Assembly: GCF_005543295.1 (NCBI RefSeq)
Contig: NZ_SRSG01000017.1
Span: 34,282-98,281, forward strand
DNA: 64,000 bases
Direction: 5' to 3'
From: Halalkalirubrum salinum
GTDB taxonomy: Archaea; Halobacteriota; Halobacteria; Halobacteriales; Haloferacaceae
Within the stretch, counting starts at the first letter, position 1. Every line of letters starts with the position of its first letter. Both the position numbers and the translations under genes were made by a program. Below, piece after piece: positions 1-8,924 of this stretch. The notes under the pieces are model-generated. The model was not told the origin of the DNA. It searched no databases and saw only the letters and a program-made list of their open reading frames with translations.

Positions 1-526
1 CACTCGCACCGAGGACAACGTGCTGGCGGGCGTACAACACTTCAGTCCCCTCGTCAGTTCGGGTCGCTCCGAGGTCCGCAGCGAGGTCCTCCGCACCGAA
101 GACGATCGCCGACACGTGCTCTGCGGCCGCAATGTCGGCGGCAGCTAACACGCCTGCGGCGGTTTCAATCAGCGCGTAGATCGATAGCGATCGCCCCCGA
201 TCGGCGATCGCGTCTGCGAGTCCGGTGATATCGGTAGCTGCGGTCGTTTTCGATCGCATCACCCCGTCCGCAGCTGAACCAGCAGCGCAGATTGCATTGA
301 GATCGGCGTCGTCATCGAGTCCCGACAGCCGAACGCAGACCTCGGCGTCCGGATCGAAGTCTGGCTCTGTCAACACCGATCGCACGGCCTCGCGAGCTTC
401 GTGCTTTCGAGCCGGCGCGACCGCATCCTCCAGATCAAAAACGAGCACGTCGGCGTCGGTCGTTGCCGCCTTGCGCATGAGGGTGGGTCGATCACCGGGG
501 GAAAACAGAACGCTTCGTCGTGGCAT
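1..526 (-). CDS. CitE-like (HpcH/HpaI aldolase family) acyl-CoA lyase, C-terminus cut by window edge
   Basis: The reading frame starts with ATG at 526 and stays open to base 1, giving the first 175 residues. Visible are the N-terminal MPRRSVLFSPGDRP, the metal/CoA-site stretch VLVFDLEDAVAP, the catalytic-type arginine in EVCVRLSG, and IETAAGVLAA followed by FGAEDLAADLG. This pattern is that of the citrate lyase beta-like family, which cleaves or forms malyl-, citramalyl- or beta-methylmalyl-CoA; Mg2+-dependent, cytosolic. A MaoC dehydratase gene lies divergently about 100 bp away, which fits a lyase/dehydratase pair such as the one in the haloarchaeal methylaspartate cycle, but the substrate is inferred only. 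The C-terminal lid is outside the window. Confidence 0.85.
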   Translation of the reverse strand, partial: MPRRSVLFSPGDRPTLMRKAATTDADVLVFDLEDAVAPARKHEAREAVRSVLTEPDFDPDAEVCVRLSGLDDDADLNAICAAGSAADGVMRSKTTAATDITGLADAIADRGRSLSIYALIETAAGVLAAADIAAAEHVSAIVFGAEDLAADLGATRTDEGTEVLYARQHVVLGAS

Positions 527-631
527 GTCCGATTGCTCTCGCGGAACAGGCTTGAACGCTTGCCTCAAGGTCAGCTCGAATACGACCATGTGGACCGACA
601 CGGATATGCATCAGCCGACCGATCGCCCGCC

Positions 632-1135
632 ATGCCCGGCAAATACTACGAGGAGTTCGCGGTTGGCGAAACGATCGAACACGCTCGTCGGCGGACCGTC
701 TCCGAAAGCGACAACCAGCGCTTCTGTGACCTGACGATGAACCAACAGCCGTTGCACCTCGACGCGGACTTCGCTGCGGACACGCAGTTTGGCGAGCGCC
801 TCGTCAACGGCATCTACACCATGGCGCTCGCGGTCGGGGTGTCGATTCCCGAGACGACAGACGGAACGATCGTCGCGAATCTCTCGTACGACGATATTCA
901 GCACCCTGCTCCCGTTTTTCACGGCGACACGATCCGCGCCCAATCGACAATTACCGACAAACGCGAAACGAGTGACGGCGAGCGAGGGATCGTGACGATG
1001 CACGTGGAGGTGTTTGTCGTCGATCGAACAGAACGCGATCGTCCCGATCAGGACGGCCCAACCAGCGGGGAAGTGCTGGTCTGTGCGTTCGATCGGACCG
1101 TACTGTCGTTGAAGCGTCCTCGGGCAGAGGACTGA
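632..1135 (+). CDS. MaoC family dehydratase (single hot-dog domain)
   Basis: A 167-residue protein starting MPGKYYEEFAVGETIEH. It has the MaoC hot-dog fold signature: an N-terminal FAVGETIEHARRRTVSESD strand/helix, the hydratase-type motif NQQPLHLD (residues about 37-44; the family consensus is DxNPxH) and a following FGERLVNGIYTMALAVG helix. Proteins of this kind hydrate or dehydrate enoyl-CoA; close haloarchaeal relatives act on mesaconyl-CoA/methylmalyl-CoA. The divergent CitE-like lyase supports a shared pathway for C4-C5 CoA esters. The start was chosen at the ATG that begins the conserved N-terminus; an upstream extension in the same frame looks like chance. The substrate is not determined by the sequence. 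Confidence 0.85.
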   Translation: MPGKYYEEFAVGETIEHARRRTVSESDNQRFCDLTMNQQPLHLDADFAADTQFGERLVNGIYTMALAVGVSIPETTDGTIVANLSYDDIQHPAPVFHGDTIRAQSTITDKRETSDGERGIVTMHVEVFVVDRTERDRPDQDGPTSGEVLVCAFDRTVLSLKRPRAED

Positions 1136-1218
1136 GATCCCTCAACCGTGACGCCGTCGACACGCGATCGCCCGCGAGCCGACCGGAGCCCCACGGATCG
1201 TCGCCCGGACTCGATCGA

Positions 1219-1407
1219 CTACTCGCGAGACAGGGAACTGCCCAGGCACGACGACGGTGAAAACTGAACAATGTCATACCGACCCGAAGTTCGGTAGCGG
1301 TGATGTCGCCACACAGCGAATCCAGCTGCGAGAATCCCCCCTGACCACATTGCGATGCTACCAACAGTTGGATTGGCATTCGAAATAACTCGCCTGATTC
1401 GATGCAT
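1219..1407 (-). CDS. Possible 62-residue single-span membrane protein
   Basis: This weak candidate lies in the 323-bp gap between the MaoC gene and the carboxyltransferase gene. From ATG at 1407 it encodes one hydrophobic stretch (VGSIAMWSGGILAAGFAVW) followed by a basic patch (RHHRYR), as in small membrane proteins with a cytosolic positive side. There is no recognisable family, no paired gene and no clear TATA box. The rest of the gap shows only a short palindrome (GTAG-TTTG-CTAC at 1438-1449). It may be chance. Confidence 0.25.
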   Translation of the reverse strand: MHRIRRVISNANPTVGSIAMWSGGILAAGFAVWRHHRYRTSGRYDIVQFSPSSCLGSSLSRE

Positions 1408-1458
1408 TTACCACCGTCACAACCCAATTCTCCGATAGTAGTTTGCTACTGGTGCTGC

Positions 1459-3207
1459 TCACAGCACCGTGCCGTGTTTCTTGTCGGGGATCGACTTCTC
1501 GATCGATCGGTAGAAGTCGAAGCGCTCGACCAACTCCCGCCGGAGGTCACTTGGCGGAACGATCTCGTCGATCACAACCTCGCTCGCCATCCGGTGAATG
1601 TCGATGTCCTCGCGATACGCTGCGCGGAGTTCGGCTTCCATCTGTGCGCGCTCTTCGGGATCGTCGATCGACTCCAGCTTGCGTGCGTAGACCGCGTTGA
1701 TCGCGGCCTCGGGGCCCATGATCGCGATCTCGCCGGATGGCAACCCGATCACGCTCTCTGGGTCGTACGCCGGACCACCCATTGCGTAGATGCCAGCGCC
1801 GTAGGCTTTCCGAACGATGACGGTCTGTTTCGGCACCGTCGCCGAAGAAGTGGCGTAAATCATCTTTTTGCCCTTCTCGAGGATCGCGTCCTTCTCGACA
1901 GCAGAGCCGGCCATGAACCCCGGCGTGTCACAGAGGTACAAAAGCGGGATCTCGTAGGCGTCACACGTCCAGATGAACTCCGCAGCCTTCTCTGCAGCAT
2001 CTGGGAAGATCGCCCCCGAGCGCGCTGTCGGCTGGTTTGCCACAACGCCGGTGGGTCGACCGTCGATCCTAACAAAGGCGGTTACAATCTCAGAACCGTA
2101 GTCGGGTTTGAGCTCGAAAATCGAATTCGCGTCGGCAATTCGTTCGAGCAGTTCGAGCACGTCGTACGGACGGTTCGGCTCGGCTGGAACGATCGAGTCG
2201 ATCCCCGCAGGATCGTGCTTCGGTGGCCGTGGCTTGCTGCGGGGCGGCGTCTGACCAGCCTGGTCCGGCAGGTACGTCAATAGTGTCGAAACGAGCTGTC
2301 TGGCGTGTTCCTCGTCACGAGCCACGAGATCTGCCGAACCAGAGTGTCTGGCGTGAACCTCGGGACCACCAAGGTCGGCCATGTCGATCTCCTCGCCGGT
2401 CACCATTTTCACCATCCGCGGGGACGCGATCGCCATGGCGCTCATGCCCTCGACCATGATCGTGAAGTCTGCAAACACCGGCGTGTACGCTGCGCCGGCG
2501 ATACAGGGCCCATAGAGGACACAAATCTGTGGCACTCGACCCGAAAGCATCGAGTGATTGTAGTAGTACTTGCCGATCCCCTCGCGGTTCGCAAAGAAGC
2601 CGGTCTGTTGGTCGATCCGTCCGCCGGAGGAGTCCATGAGGTACAACACCGGCTTGCCCGTTTTCAGCGCGCGCTGTTGCATCCGGAGGAACTTCTCGAC
2701 ACCCAGCCGTGCCATTGAACCGGCTTTGACCGTGAAGTCGTTGGCCATGAAGTGAACGTCACGACCGTCAAACCGCGCCGCTCCCGTGAGCAGTCCATCA
2801 CCGGGGAGCCGGTTGCCATCATCGGCTTCATCGACCTCGGGGCTGTTTGGATGCCACTCGTCGAAGGCGGCGAATTTGCCGTCCTCAAACTTGATTCGGG
2901 AATCCTCGGCGTCGCCGAACCACAGGTCCAGCCGATCGCGGACGAATAGTTTGCCCTGCTCGGGGAGGCGCGCTTTGTACTTTTGTGGCCCGCCGTCGAG
3001 GATATCGTCGATTTCCTCGCGGAGGGACTGTTCGCGATCGGTCGGGCCACGATCGTCAGAGAGTGGATACTGTGGCTCCGCAGCGGCGGCCGGCTTCTCA
3101 TCGTCCCCAACGAATACGGACACCTCGACGCCCAGGTGCGTTGCCACGGCGGAAGCGATCGCTTCGGCCTCCTCCGCTGTCGCCTCGTCACCGACGTGAA
3201 CGTGCAT
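1459..3207 (-). CDS. Acyl-CoA carboxylase, carboxyltransferase (beta) subunit with small N-terminal extension
   Basis: This 582-residue carboxyltransferase moves CO2 from biotin to an acyl-CoA (propionyl/acetyl or a related CoA). Two crotonase-type halves are visible: the N-terminal half with LYLMDSSGGRIDQQTGFF, YGPCIAGAAYTP and LGGPEVHARHSG, and the C-terminal half with GSEIVTAFVRIDGRPTGVVAN, LCDTPGFMAGSAVE and AYGAGIYAMGG. The first about 35 residues (GDEATAEEAEAIASAVATHL) look like the small epsilon-type subunit of acyl-CoA carboxylases joined to the enzyme. The biotin/ATP subunit is not in the window. Start: ATG at 3207; a TTG seven codons upstream is less likely. Its position near methylmalonyl-CoA genes suggests propionyl-CoA use, but the paralogue's substrate is uncertain. 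Confidence 0.9.
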   Translation of the reverse strand: MHVHVGDEATAEEAEAIASAVATHLGVEVSVFVGDDEKPAAAAEPQYPLSDDRGPTDREQSLREEIDDILDGGPQKYKARLPEQGKLFVRDRLDLWFGDAEDSRIKFEDGKFAAFDEWHPNSPEVDEADDGNRLPGDGLLTGAARFDGRDVHFMANDFTVKAGSMARLGVEKFLRMQQRALKTGKPVLYLMDSSGGRIDQQTGFFANREGIGKYYYNHSMLSGRVPQICVLYGPCIAGAAYTPVFADFTIMVEGMSAMAIASPRMVKMVTGEEIDMADLGGPEVHARHSGSADLVARDEEHARQLVSTLLTYLPDQAGQTPPRSKPRPPKHDPAGIDSIVPAEPNRPYDVLELLERIADANSIFELKPDYGSEIVTAFVRIDGRPTGVVANQPTARSGAIFPDAAEKAAEFIWTCDAYEIPLLYLCDTPGFMAGSAVEKDAILEKGKKMIYATSSATVPKQTVIVRKAYGAGIYAMGGPAYDPESVIGLPSGEIAIMGPEAAINAVYARKLESIDDPEERAQMEAELRAAYREDIDIHRMASEVVIDEIVPPSDLRRELVERFDFYRSIEKSIPDKKHGTVL

Positions 3208-3264
3208 ACCCGAAGGTGCAGCGGGCAATTGTAAACAATTTTCTATGTGAAAAGCGCCGACCGG

Positions 3265-4110
3265 TTACCGAAGCGCGGCTTCGAGGCGATCGATCAACTC
3301 GGCGTTGCCGAGATGGACCGGTGTTCGATCGTGCACGCCGTCGGGTTCGCGATCGAGCAGCGATCTGACCCCATCAGAGGACGCGCCGCCGGCGGCCTCG
3401 ATGATGTACGCCATGGGGTTCGCCTCGAACTGTAGCCGGAGTTTCCCATCGGGAGCGGTCGTCAACGCGGGATACGAGAAGATTCCGCCGTAGGTGAGGA
3501 CCTGATTCACATCGCCGACCATCGAACCGCCGTACCGGAGTTTGAGCTCGGTTTCGATCTCGTCGGCGAACGCGGCAAACCCATCAGTCCACTCGGGGAC
3601 CCGCCCACCGAATGAGTAAATCGTCGGCGGCGACGGCAGTTCCATATCCGACTCGGAGACAGTCCGATCGCCGTCGTCGACAACGTAGCCGGTAACGGTG
3701 TCGCCAATCGCGACGATCATCGTGGTGATCGGGCCGTACAGGACGTACCCTGCGGCGACGAGGTCGCGGCCAGAGGCGGGCAGCGGCTCGTCGTAGATGC
3801 CCACAATCGTCCCGAGGGCGTTGTTCGATTTGAGGTTCGAGGAGCCGTCGAGTGGATCGACGGCCACTGAGAGCTCGCCGTCGCCCACGTCGATCGCCTC
3901 CGTTCGCTCTTCGCTGACGTAGATTCCGACGCCGTCGATCGCCTCGATGGCCTCCTTGAGGAGTTCGTCGGCGTACACGTCCGCCGCGAGTTGGTCTTCA
4001 CCGCTCGGGTTCTCTCCGCCGGCCGCCAGCCGTCGGCCGGGTAACGCCGCCCGGATGTCGGGGGCGATCGCAGCGATCGCATCGAAGATCGCCTCACTAT
4101 GGTCTGTCAT
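3265..4110 (-). CDS. fbp: Fructose-1,6-bisphosphatase (class I type)
   Basis: A 281-residue enzyme that hydrolyses fructose-1,6-bisphosphate to fructose-6-phosphate in gluconeogenesis. The metal/phosphate signature DPLDGSSN is present, preceded by VSEERTEA (the metal-binding glutamates) and followed by [12 protein letters not shown] and a C-terminal [14 protein letters not shown], which is characteristic of class I FBPases. Its ATG overlaps the stop of the upstream aldolase gene by one base (TGATG), so translation is probably coupled and both genes share the promoter before fba. Length fits haloarchaeal homologues. Confidence 0.95.
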   Translation of the reverse strand: MTDHSEAIFDAIAAIAPDIRAALPGRRLAAGGENPSGEDQLAADVYADELLKEAIEAIDGVGIYVSEERTEAIDVGDGELSVAVDPLDGSSNLKSNNALGTIVGIYDEPLPASGRDLVAAGYVLYGPITTMIVAIGDTVTGYVVDDGDRTVSESDMELPSPPTIYSFGGRVPEWTDGFAAFADEIETELKLRYGGSMVGDVNQVLTYGGIFSYPALTTAPDGKLRLQFEANPMAYIIEAAGGASSDGVRSLLDREPDGVHDRTPVHLGNAELIDRLEAALR

Positions 4111-4934
4111 CAGTCGTCGGCTGCAGCCGCCGCGTCGGCAGTTTCGACGAGTTCGAGCGCTTCCTCCGCCGGCGCTTCCTCGAAGATGACCGCCTCCAAC
4201 CCGTCGAGGATCGCCGTTGGATTGTCCCGCTGGAAGACGTTCCGACCCACTGCGAGGCCCTGCGCGCCGGCGTTCATTGCGTTCTCGACGAGTTCGAGGA
4301 ACGCTCGATCGCCGATCTTCGATCCACCGCTCATAACGACCCCCATTTCACCAGCGACGTCGCAGACGTGTTGCATTGCGTCGGTCGAACCGGGATATTT
4401 GACCTTCGTCATGTCCGCACCGAGTTCCAGTCCCAGCCGAGAGGCGTACGCGATCGTGCTGGCACTGGTGTCGTTTTTCAACCCCTGGCCGCGTGGATAC
4501 GACCACAGGACGATCGGGAGATCGTGTTCGCGGGCGTCCTCATGTGCCTGTCGGAACTCTTCTGCCATCTCGACCTCGTGATTCGAACCACCGTAGACGG
4601 TGAACCCGAGACCCGAAGCGCCGATTTCGGCGGCGTACTCGACTGAACAGTTGACCGCGCTGTTCGGTTCGCCCATCCAGAGGTTCGAGGTTCCGTTGAG
4701 CTTGACCATCAGCGTGACGTCATCTTCGTACGACGGGTAGTATCCTTCGGCGATCCCCTTTTGTACCGCGACGCAGGTGACCGCGTCGTGTGCACCTAAT
4801 TCAAAAATTCGGTGGGGGTCCATCGTCGGCGGATTCGGTTCGAAATCCACGGGGCCGTGTTCGAGTCCGTGGTCGTACGCGAGAATGAGCGATTTTCCGT
4901 TCCGTGTGATCTCAGAATCCTCAAGTGGGAGCAT
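4110..4934 (-). CDS. fba: Archaeal class I fructose-bisphosphate aldolase (DhnA/DeoC family)
   Basis: A 274-residue TIM-barrel aldolase. It shows [12 protein letters not shown] near the N-terminus, [10 protein letters not shown], the Schiff-base lysine region [22 protein letters not shown] and the phosphate-binding [14 protein letters not shown]. The family also contains aminodideoxyheptulosonate synthase of the archaeal aromatic pathway; the operon with fructose-bisphosphatase argues for the gluconeogenic/glycolytic aldolase. An acidic alanine-rich tail ends the protein. A TATA-like box 23-30 nt before the ATG suggests leaderless mRNA. Confidence 0.92.
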   Translation of the reverse strand: MLPLEDSEITRNGKSLILAYDHGLEHGPVDFEPNPPTMDPHRIFELGAHDAVTCVAVQKGIAEGYYPSYEDDVTLMVKLNGTSNLWMGEPNSAVNCSVEYAAEIGASGLGFTVYGGSNHEVEMAEEFRQAHEDAREHDLPIVLWSYPRGQGLKNDTSASTIAYASRLGLELGADMTKVKYPGSTDAMQHVCDVAGEMGVVMSGGSKIGDRAFLELVENAMNAGAQGLAVGRNVFQRDNPTAILDGLEAVIFEEAPAEEALELVETADAAAAADD

Positions 4935-4956
4935 CAGTTCGGATTCGGGTTACAAG

Positions 4957-4964
4957 ATATAAAA
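4957..4964 (-). promoter_or_regulatory. TATA box for fba-fbp
   Basis: On the minus strand the sequence reads TTTTATAT, centred about 27 nt before the fba ATG. This is the usual distance for a leaderless haloarchaeal transcript starting at or next to the start codon. Confidence 0.6.
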
Positions 4965-5057
4965 TAACTTGGGTCACTGCGAATCTCAGTCCTGTCAAAA
5001 AGTGACGTTTTAGAAGCCTAGGGAGGGATTTTCGTGAAACGATGAATGTTTATTTAG

Positions 5058-5073
5058 TACTACAACAGTAGTA
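5058..5073. promoter_or_regulatory. Perfect inverted repeat TACTAC-N4-GTAGTA between fba and the downstream end of the next gene
   Basis: The sixteen bases form a 6-bp palindrome with a 4-nt loop, 6 nt after the stop of the 5080-5700 gene and about 95 bp upstream of the fba TATA box. It could be a transcript-end hairpin for the former. It also resembles, with one mismatch, the TACT-N7-GAGTA pattern reported for the haloarchaeal sugar regulator TrmB, and the next promoter drives gluconeogenic genes. The two readings cannot be separated from sequence alone. Confidence 0.4.
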
Positions 5074-5079
5074 AACAGC

Positions 5080-5700
5080 TCAGTCGTTTTCGTACGTATC
5101 CCGAGCTAGTTCGTGCCACTTCCGGACGGTCGATCGATCGAGCGCGAGGACGTCCGCAACCCGATCGGGGTCCGCCGTCGCAAGGCTCCGGACGGAGGTG
5201 ATGCCAGCCTCACCGAGCAGTGTTTCGGCCGCTGTGTCGATGGCATCCAGCGTCTCAAGTGGTGTCGGTCGACTCCGGGTGCGCCAGGCGGCCTCCGCTT
5301 CGAACGCATCGCCGCTGCCATCAGTCTCGGCGGGTTCGGCCGTCTGAACGTTAGACTCAGTGACATCGGGGCGATCGTTGGCGCTGTCCGCTTGATCGGC
5401 CCATCCGCCTGAACTGGCGGCGACCCAAGCGGCTTCGTCCTTGCTCAACCCACGAATCTGTGCGGATCGTCGTTCGAGATCAGCCCCTGAACTGAACGAC
5501 CACGCCAGCGAGTGCTCTCGACGAATCTTCGCCGCAACGCCTGGATGCACACCCGCGTCAACGAGCATCCGAAACGAAACCCGTTTTTCCCGGATCGCGT
5601 CAGCCCCGAACGGCGCGGTGTCGAGAACAGCAGCGGTTTTGGGGCCCACAAACTTCAGCGTCCTGGCGTCTGAGGTCCCCCCACTGGTTCGTTCAGTCAT
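5080..5700 (-). CDS. Haloarchaeal protein with helix-hairpin-helix-like ends (DUF7409-like)
   Basis: A 206-residue soluble acidic protein. The N-terminal about 100 residues (LKFVGPKTAAVLDTAPFGA, then VDAGVHPGVAAKIRREHSL) look like a helix-hairpin-helix pair of the kind seen in DNA-binding 'fitness to helix' modules. A low-complexity linker (about 95-135) is followed by a second helical hairpin (TAAETLLGEAGITSVRSLAT). It is known as a conserved haloarchaeal family without established function and is divergent from the 3-hydroxyacyl-CoA dehydrogenase gene. DNA binding is inferred from the fold only. Confidence 0.7.
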   Translation of the reverse strand: MTERTSGGTSDARTLKFVGPKTAAVLDTAPFGADAIREKRVSFRMLVDAGVHPGVAAKIRREHSLAWSFSSGADLERRSAQIRGLSKDEAAWVAASSGGWADQADSANDRPDVTESNVQTAEPAETDGSGDAFEAEAAWRTRSRPTPLETLDAIDTAAETLLGEAGITSVRSLATADPDRVADVLALDRSTVRKWHELARDTYEND

Positions 5701-5818
5701 GGGTGGTTATCTGCCTCAATGCTCTCACGCAGCGAACTTGAGCGTTTCCGTCAGCCTATCGAAATTGAGATTGGCCGCCGCAGGGGGGTCAATGAAAGGT
5801 CAATCATGTACTTTCGGC

Positions 5819-5828
5819 ATATTTAGGT
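5819..5828 (+). promoter_or_regulatory. TATA box for hbd
   Basis: CATATTTAGG is centred about 28 nt before the hbd ATG, the spacing of a leaderless promoter. No other good box is seen in the 151-bp divergent gap. Confidence 0.55.
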
Positions 5829-5851
5829 GCATTCCAGCGCGATTCCGTGCT

Positions 5852-6709
5852 ATGAGGGCGAGAACCGCAATCGAAACGATCGGCGTCGTCGGCGCGGGGA
5901 CGATGGGCAACGGGATTGCACAGGTCGCCGCCACCGCAGGCTACGATGTAGTGATGCGCGACATTGAGCAGGCGTTCGTCGATCGCGGCTTCGAGTCGAT
6001 CGAGGACAGCCTCTCGCGGTTCGTTTCGAAGGACAAACTCACTGGCGAGGAAAAACGGGAGGCGATCGATCGGATCGAGGGAACAACCGATATCGAAGCC
6101 CTCGCAGGGTGCGATATCGTTATCGAGGCCGCCGTCGAGAAGATGGACGTCAAGCGATCGATCTTCGAGGAGTTGGACGCAGTCGTCGACGACGATGTCG
6201 TGTTGGCGACGAACACCAGCACCCTGTCAGTGACATCGATCGCCGCGGCAACCGATCGGCCCGAGTTGGTTGTGGGTATTCATTTCATGAATCCGGTTCC
6301 GATTATGGACGGCGTCGAGGTGGTCGTTGGCGAGCGAACCGCAGACGCAGTCGTCTCTTTGGCGCACGAGCTCTCCGCAGCGCTCGGTAAGGAAACCTGG
6401 GAGTCAGACGACAAGCCGGGATTCGTCACGAACCGGATCCTCATCCCGTGGATCAACGAAGGAATCCGCGCGTACGACGAGGGCGTCGCAACCAAGGAAG
6501 ACATCGATCGAGGCATGAAACTCGGCACAAACGTCCCAATGGGACCACTCGAGTTGGCCGACCACATCGGCCTCGACATCTGCTTGGACGCCTCCGAGAC
6601 GCTCCACCGCGAACTCGGCGATCGCTACATGCCGGCGTACCTGCTCAAACGAAAGGTCGAGGCCGGCGATCTGGGCAAAAAGACCGGACGCGGCTTCTAC
6701 GAGTACTAA
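5852..6709 (+). CDS. hbd: 3-hydroxybutyryl-/3-hydroxyacyl-CoA dehydrogenase
   Basis: A 285-residue NAD-dependent dehydrogenase of beta-oxidation or of polyhydroxyalkanoate/acetoacetyl-CoA metabolism. The N-terminal Rossmann motif is GVVGAGTMGNGIAQVAA. The catalytic region VGIHFMNPVPIMDGVEVV carries the His, and DKPGFVTNRILIPWINE and PMGPLELADHIGLD are the C-terminal domain signatures. It ends KKTGRGFYEY, typical of single-function Hbd proteins. Start: the ATG before the Rossmann strand, 26 nt after a TATA box; longer frames upstream are chance. Confidence 0.93.
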   Translation: MRARTAIETIGVVGAGTMGNGIAQVAATAGYDVVMRDIEQAFVDRGFESIEDSLSRFVSKDKLTGEEKREAIDRIEGTTDIEALAGCDIVIEAAVEKMDVKRSIFEELDAVVDDDVVLATNTSTLSVTSIAAATDRPELVVGIHFMNPVPIMDGVEVVVGERTADAVVSLAHELSAALGKETWESDDKPGFVTNRILIPWINEGIRAYDEGVATKEDIDRGMKLGTNVPMGPLELADHIGLDICLDASETLHRELGDRYMPAYLLKRKVEAGDLGKKTGRGFYEY

Positions 6710-6740
6710 CTCTGGCGGCGGACCATCGGCTGTGAGCCAG

Positions 6741-7151
6741 CTAGTGTTCGACGAACTCAATCAGTACCCCACCGGTCGATTTGGGATGTAAAAAGGCAAC
6801 CTCATGGCCCCACGCGCCGGGGCGAGGCTCGGTATCGATCGGTTCGACACCCGCCTGAATCGCCGTCTCGATCGCCGCGTCAATGTCGTCGGTTGCGATT
6901 GCAACGTGGTGGATTCCCGGACCGTTTGAATCGAGATACCGGGCGATTGGATCCTCATCGCCGATCGGTTCGAGGAGTTCGAAGTAGCAGTTGTCCAATT
7001 CAAGAAATCCGACGCGCATGCCGTCGAACGTCTCTTCGTGGACCAGCGGCGCATCGAGAAGTCCACCGAACAGGGCTGCGATCGCCTCGAAGTCGTCAGT
7101 TGCGATACCAATGTGGTCGATTTGGGTTCTACTGGTGGAGTCTTGGGTCAT
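6741..7151 (-). CDS. mce: Methylmalonyl-CoA epimerase
   Basis: A 136-residue glyoxalase/vicinal-oxygen-chelate protein that interconverts (R)- and (S)-methylmalonyl-CoA. It shows the paired beta-alpha-beta-beta modules: [19 protein letters not shown] with a metal-ligand His, the Glu in [11 protein letters not shown], the second His in [14 protein letters not shown] and a C-terminal glutamate in [10 protein letters not shown]. Its start overlaps the stop of the mutase gene by 4 nt (ATGA), so the two are co-translated in one propionyl-CoA pathway operon. Confidence 0.93.
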   Translation of the reverse strand: MTQDSTSRTQIDHIGIATDDFEAIAALFGGLLDAPLVHEETFDGMRVGFLELDNCYFELLEPIGDEDPIARYLDSNGPGIHHVAIATDDIDAAIETAIQAGVEPIDTEPRPGAWGHEVAFLHPKSTGGVLIEFVEH

Positions 7152-8821
7152 ACTTGCTGGTACTCGCCGAACTCGTCTCTGAGGACGTTGCTGATTTCCC
7201 CGACTGTTCCGTAGGCTTTGACCGCCTCGATGATCGGGGGCATGAGATTTTCGCCGTCACGAGCCGCCGATCTGACCGCCGAAAGCGCCGCATCGACACG
7301 CTCGCTGTCGCGGTCCGCCCGGAGCGTTTCGACGCGATCGATCTGCGCCTGTTCTTGTTCCTCGTCGACCTCCTCAAGATCAACTTGCGGGTCCTCATTC
7401 TCGACGGTGAACTCGTTGACACCGACAATAATCCGCTCGCCGGATTCGATCTCCTGTTGGCGATCGAAGGCGACATCCTGGATCTGTCGTTGGACCCAGC
7501 CGTCTTCGACCGCGGACAGCATACCGCCGCGCTCGTCAATCTCCTCGATGATGTCGAACGCGTCGGATTCGAGGCGATCGGTGAGCGATTCGACGTAGTA
7601 GCTTCCTGCGAGGGGATCGATCGTATCGGCTGCGCCTGATTCGTGGGCGAGGATCTGTTGGGTTCGAAGCGCGGTCCGGACAGACTGTTCGGTCGGTAGC
7701 GCCAGGGCTTCGTCCTTGCCGTTTGTGTGCAGCGACTGGGTCCCGCCAAGGACAGCCGCGAGCGCCTGGTAGGCGACCCGGACGACGTTGTTTTCGATCT
7801 GTTGAGCGGTCAATGTTGAGCCGCCGGTCTGGGTGTGGAACTTCAGCTGCTTGGATTTGGGATTCTGTGCGTCGAATCGATCGTCCATAATCTGCGCCCA
7901 CATCCGCCGGGCGGCGCGGAACTTCGCGGCCTCCTCGAAGATGTTGTTGTGCGCGTTGAAAAAGAACGACAGCTGTGGGGCAAACGCGTCAACGTCCTGG
8001 CCGGCCTCGATCGCCGCCTGGACGTACTCGATTCCGTTCGCGAGGGTAAACGCGATCTCTTGGGCAGCTGTCGAACCGGCTTCGCGGATGTGGTACCCTG
8101 AGATCGAGATCGTGTTGAACTTGGGCACTTCATCCGCACAGAACGCAAAAATGTCGGTGATGAGCCGCATGGAGGGCTCCGGCGGGTAGATGTAGAGGTT
8201 CCGCGCGATGTACTCTTTCATGATGTCGTTTTGGATCGTCCCACGAAGCTCCGTGCGGTCGACACCCTGTTTGTCTCCCAGCGCGATGTACATCGCAAGC
8301 AGCACCGCCGCGGGCGCGTTGATCGTCATGCTGGTCGAGACCTCGTCGAGCGGAATTCCCTCGAAAACGGTCTCGAAGTCAGCCAGCGAATCGATCGCAA
8401 CGCCGGATTTGCCGACCTCGCCGGCAGCCATCCCCGCGTCCGAATCGTAGCCCATCTGGGTCGGTAGATCGAACGCCATCGAAAGCCCCGAGGAGCCGTT
8501 GTCGATCAGATACCGAAACCGCTCGTTGGTTTCGCGGGCGGTCCCCATGCCAGCGTACTGACGCATCGTCCACAGCCGACCGCGGTGCATCGTCGGGTAG
8601 ACGCCGCGAGTGTACGGTTCCTTGCCCGGAAACCCGAGATCATCGTAAGAGCGGTTTGCGACGTCCGCGGGCGTGTAGAGCCGTTGTACCTCCGAGCCGC
8701 CGGTGTCGGTCGTAAACGAATCCGCGCGCTCGCCGAAGCGATCGAGTGTCCCCGAGAGAGTGTCCGCTTCCCACTCGGTTTTTGCCTCGCGAATCCGGTC
8801 GAGTTCGTCGGGGTCGAACAT
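7148..8821 (-). CDS. mcmA: Methylmalonyl-CoA mutase, large (catalytic) subunit
   Basis: A 557-residue coenzyme-B12-dependent mutase that interconverts methylmalonyl-CoA and succinyl-CoA. The CoA-binding and radical-site segments are visible: [59 protein letters not shown]-like [16 protein letters not shown] and GGTQSLHTN. The cobalamin-binding domain (DxHxxG) is absent, so a separate small subunit must exist elsewhere, as is normal in archaea. Start: ATG at 8821, matching the usual [18 protein letters not shown]-terminus and lying about 26 nt after a TATA-like box; an upstream in-frame ATG is rejected. Confidence 0.95.
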   Translation of the reverse strand: MFDPDELDRIREAKTEWEADTLSGTLDRFGERADSFTTDTGGSEVQRLYTPADVANRSYDDLGFPGKEPYTRGVYPTMHRGRLWTMRQYAGMGTARETNERFRYLIDNGSSGLSMAFDLPTQMGYDSDAGMAAGEVGKSGVAIDSLADFETVFEGIPLDEVSTSMTINAPAAVLLAMYIALGDKQGVDRTELRGTIQNDIMKEYIARNLYIYPPEPSMRLITDIFAFCADEVPKFNTISISGYHIREAGSTAAQEIAFTLANGIEYVQAAIEAGQDVDAFAPQLSFFFNAHNNIFEEAAKFRAARRMWAQIMDDRFDAQNPKSKQLKFHTQTGGSTLTAQQIENNVVRVAYQALAAVLGGTQSLHTNGKDEALALPTEQSVRTALRTQQILAHESGAADTIDPLAGSYYVESLTDRLESDAFDIIEEIDERGGMLSAVEDGWVQRQIQDVAFDRQQEIESGERIIVGVNEFTVENEDPQVDLEEVDEEQEQAQIDRVETLRADRDSERVDAALSAVRSAARDGENLMPPIIEAVKAYGTVGEISNVLRDEFGEYQQV

Positions 8822-8846
8822 TGTTACAGAGGTGCCGCGGGGAGGA

Positions 8847-8856
8847 CTTAAGCGTT
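8847..8856 (-). promoter_or_regulatory. TATA-like box for mcmA-mce
   Basis: On the minus strand this is CGCTTAAGTC, about 26-35 nt before the mutase ATG, a leaderless arrangement. The call rests on position and AT content only. Confidence 0.4.
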
Positions 8857-8924
8857 GAACCACCGGCCAGCTTGGAGGATTCGCGGTCAGCCACGTTCAA
8901 GTCGATCGACGGACATGATCGCAC

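Noticed and set aside
4580..4589. GATTCGAACC, the reverse of a tRNA T-loop sequence
   Set aside because: It lies inside the fba coding frame and no cloverleaf arms can be formed around it.
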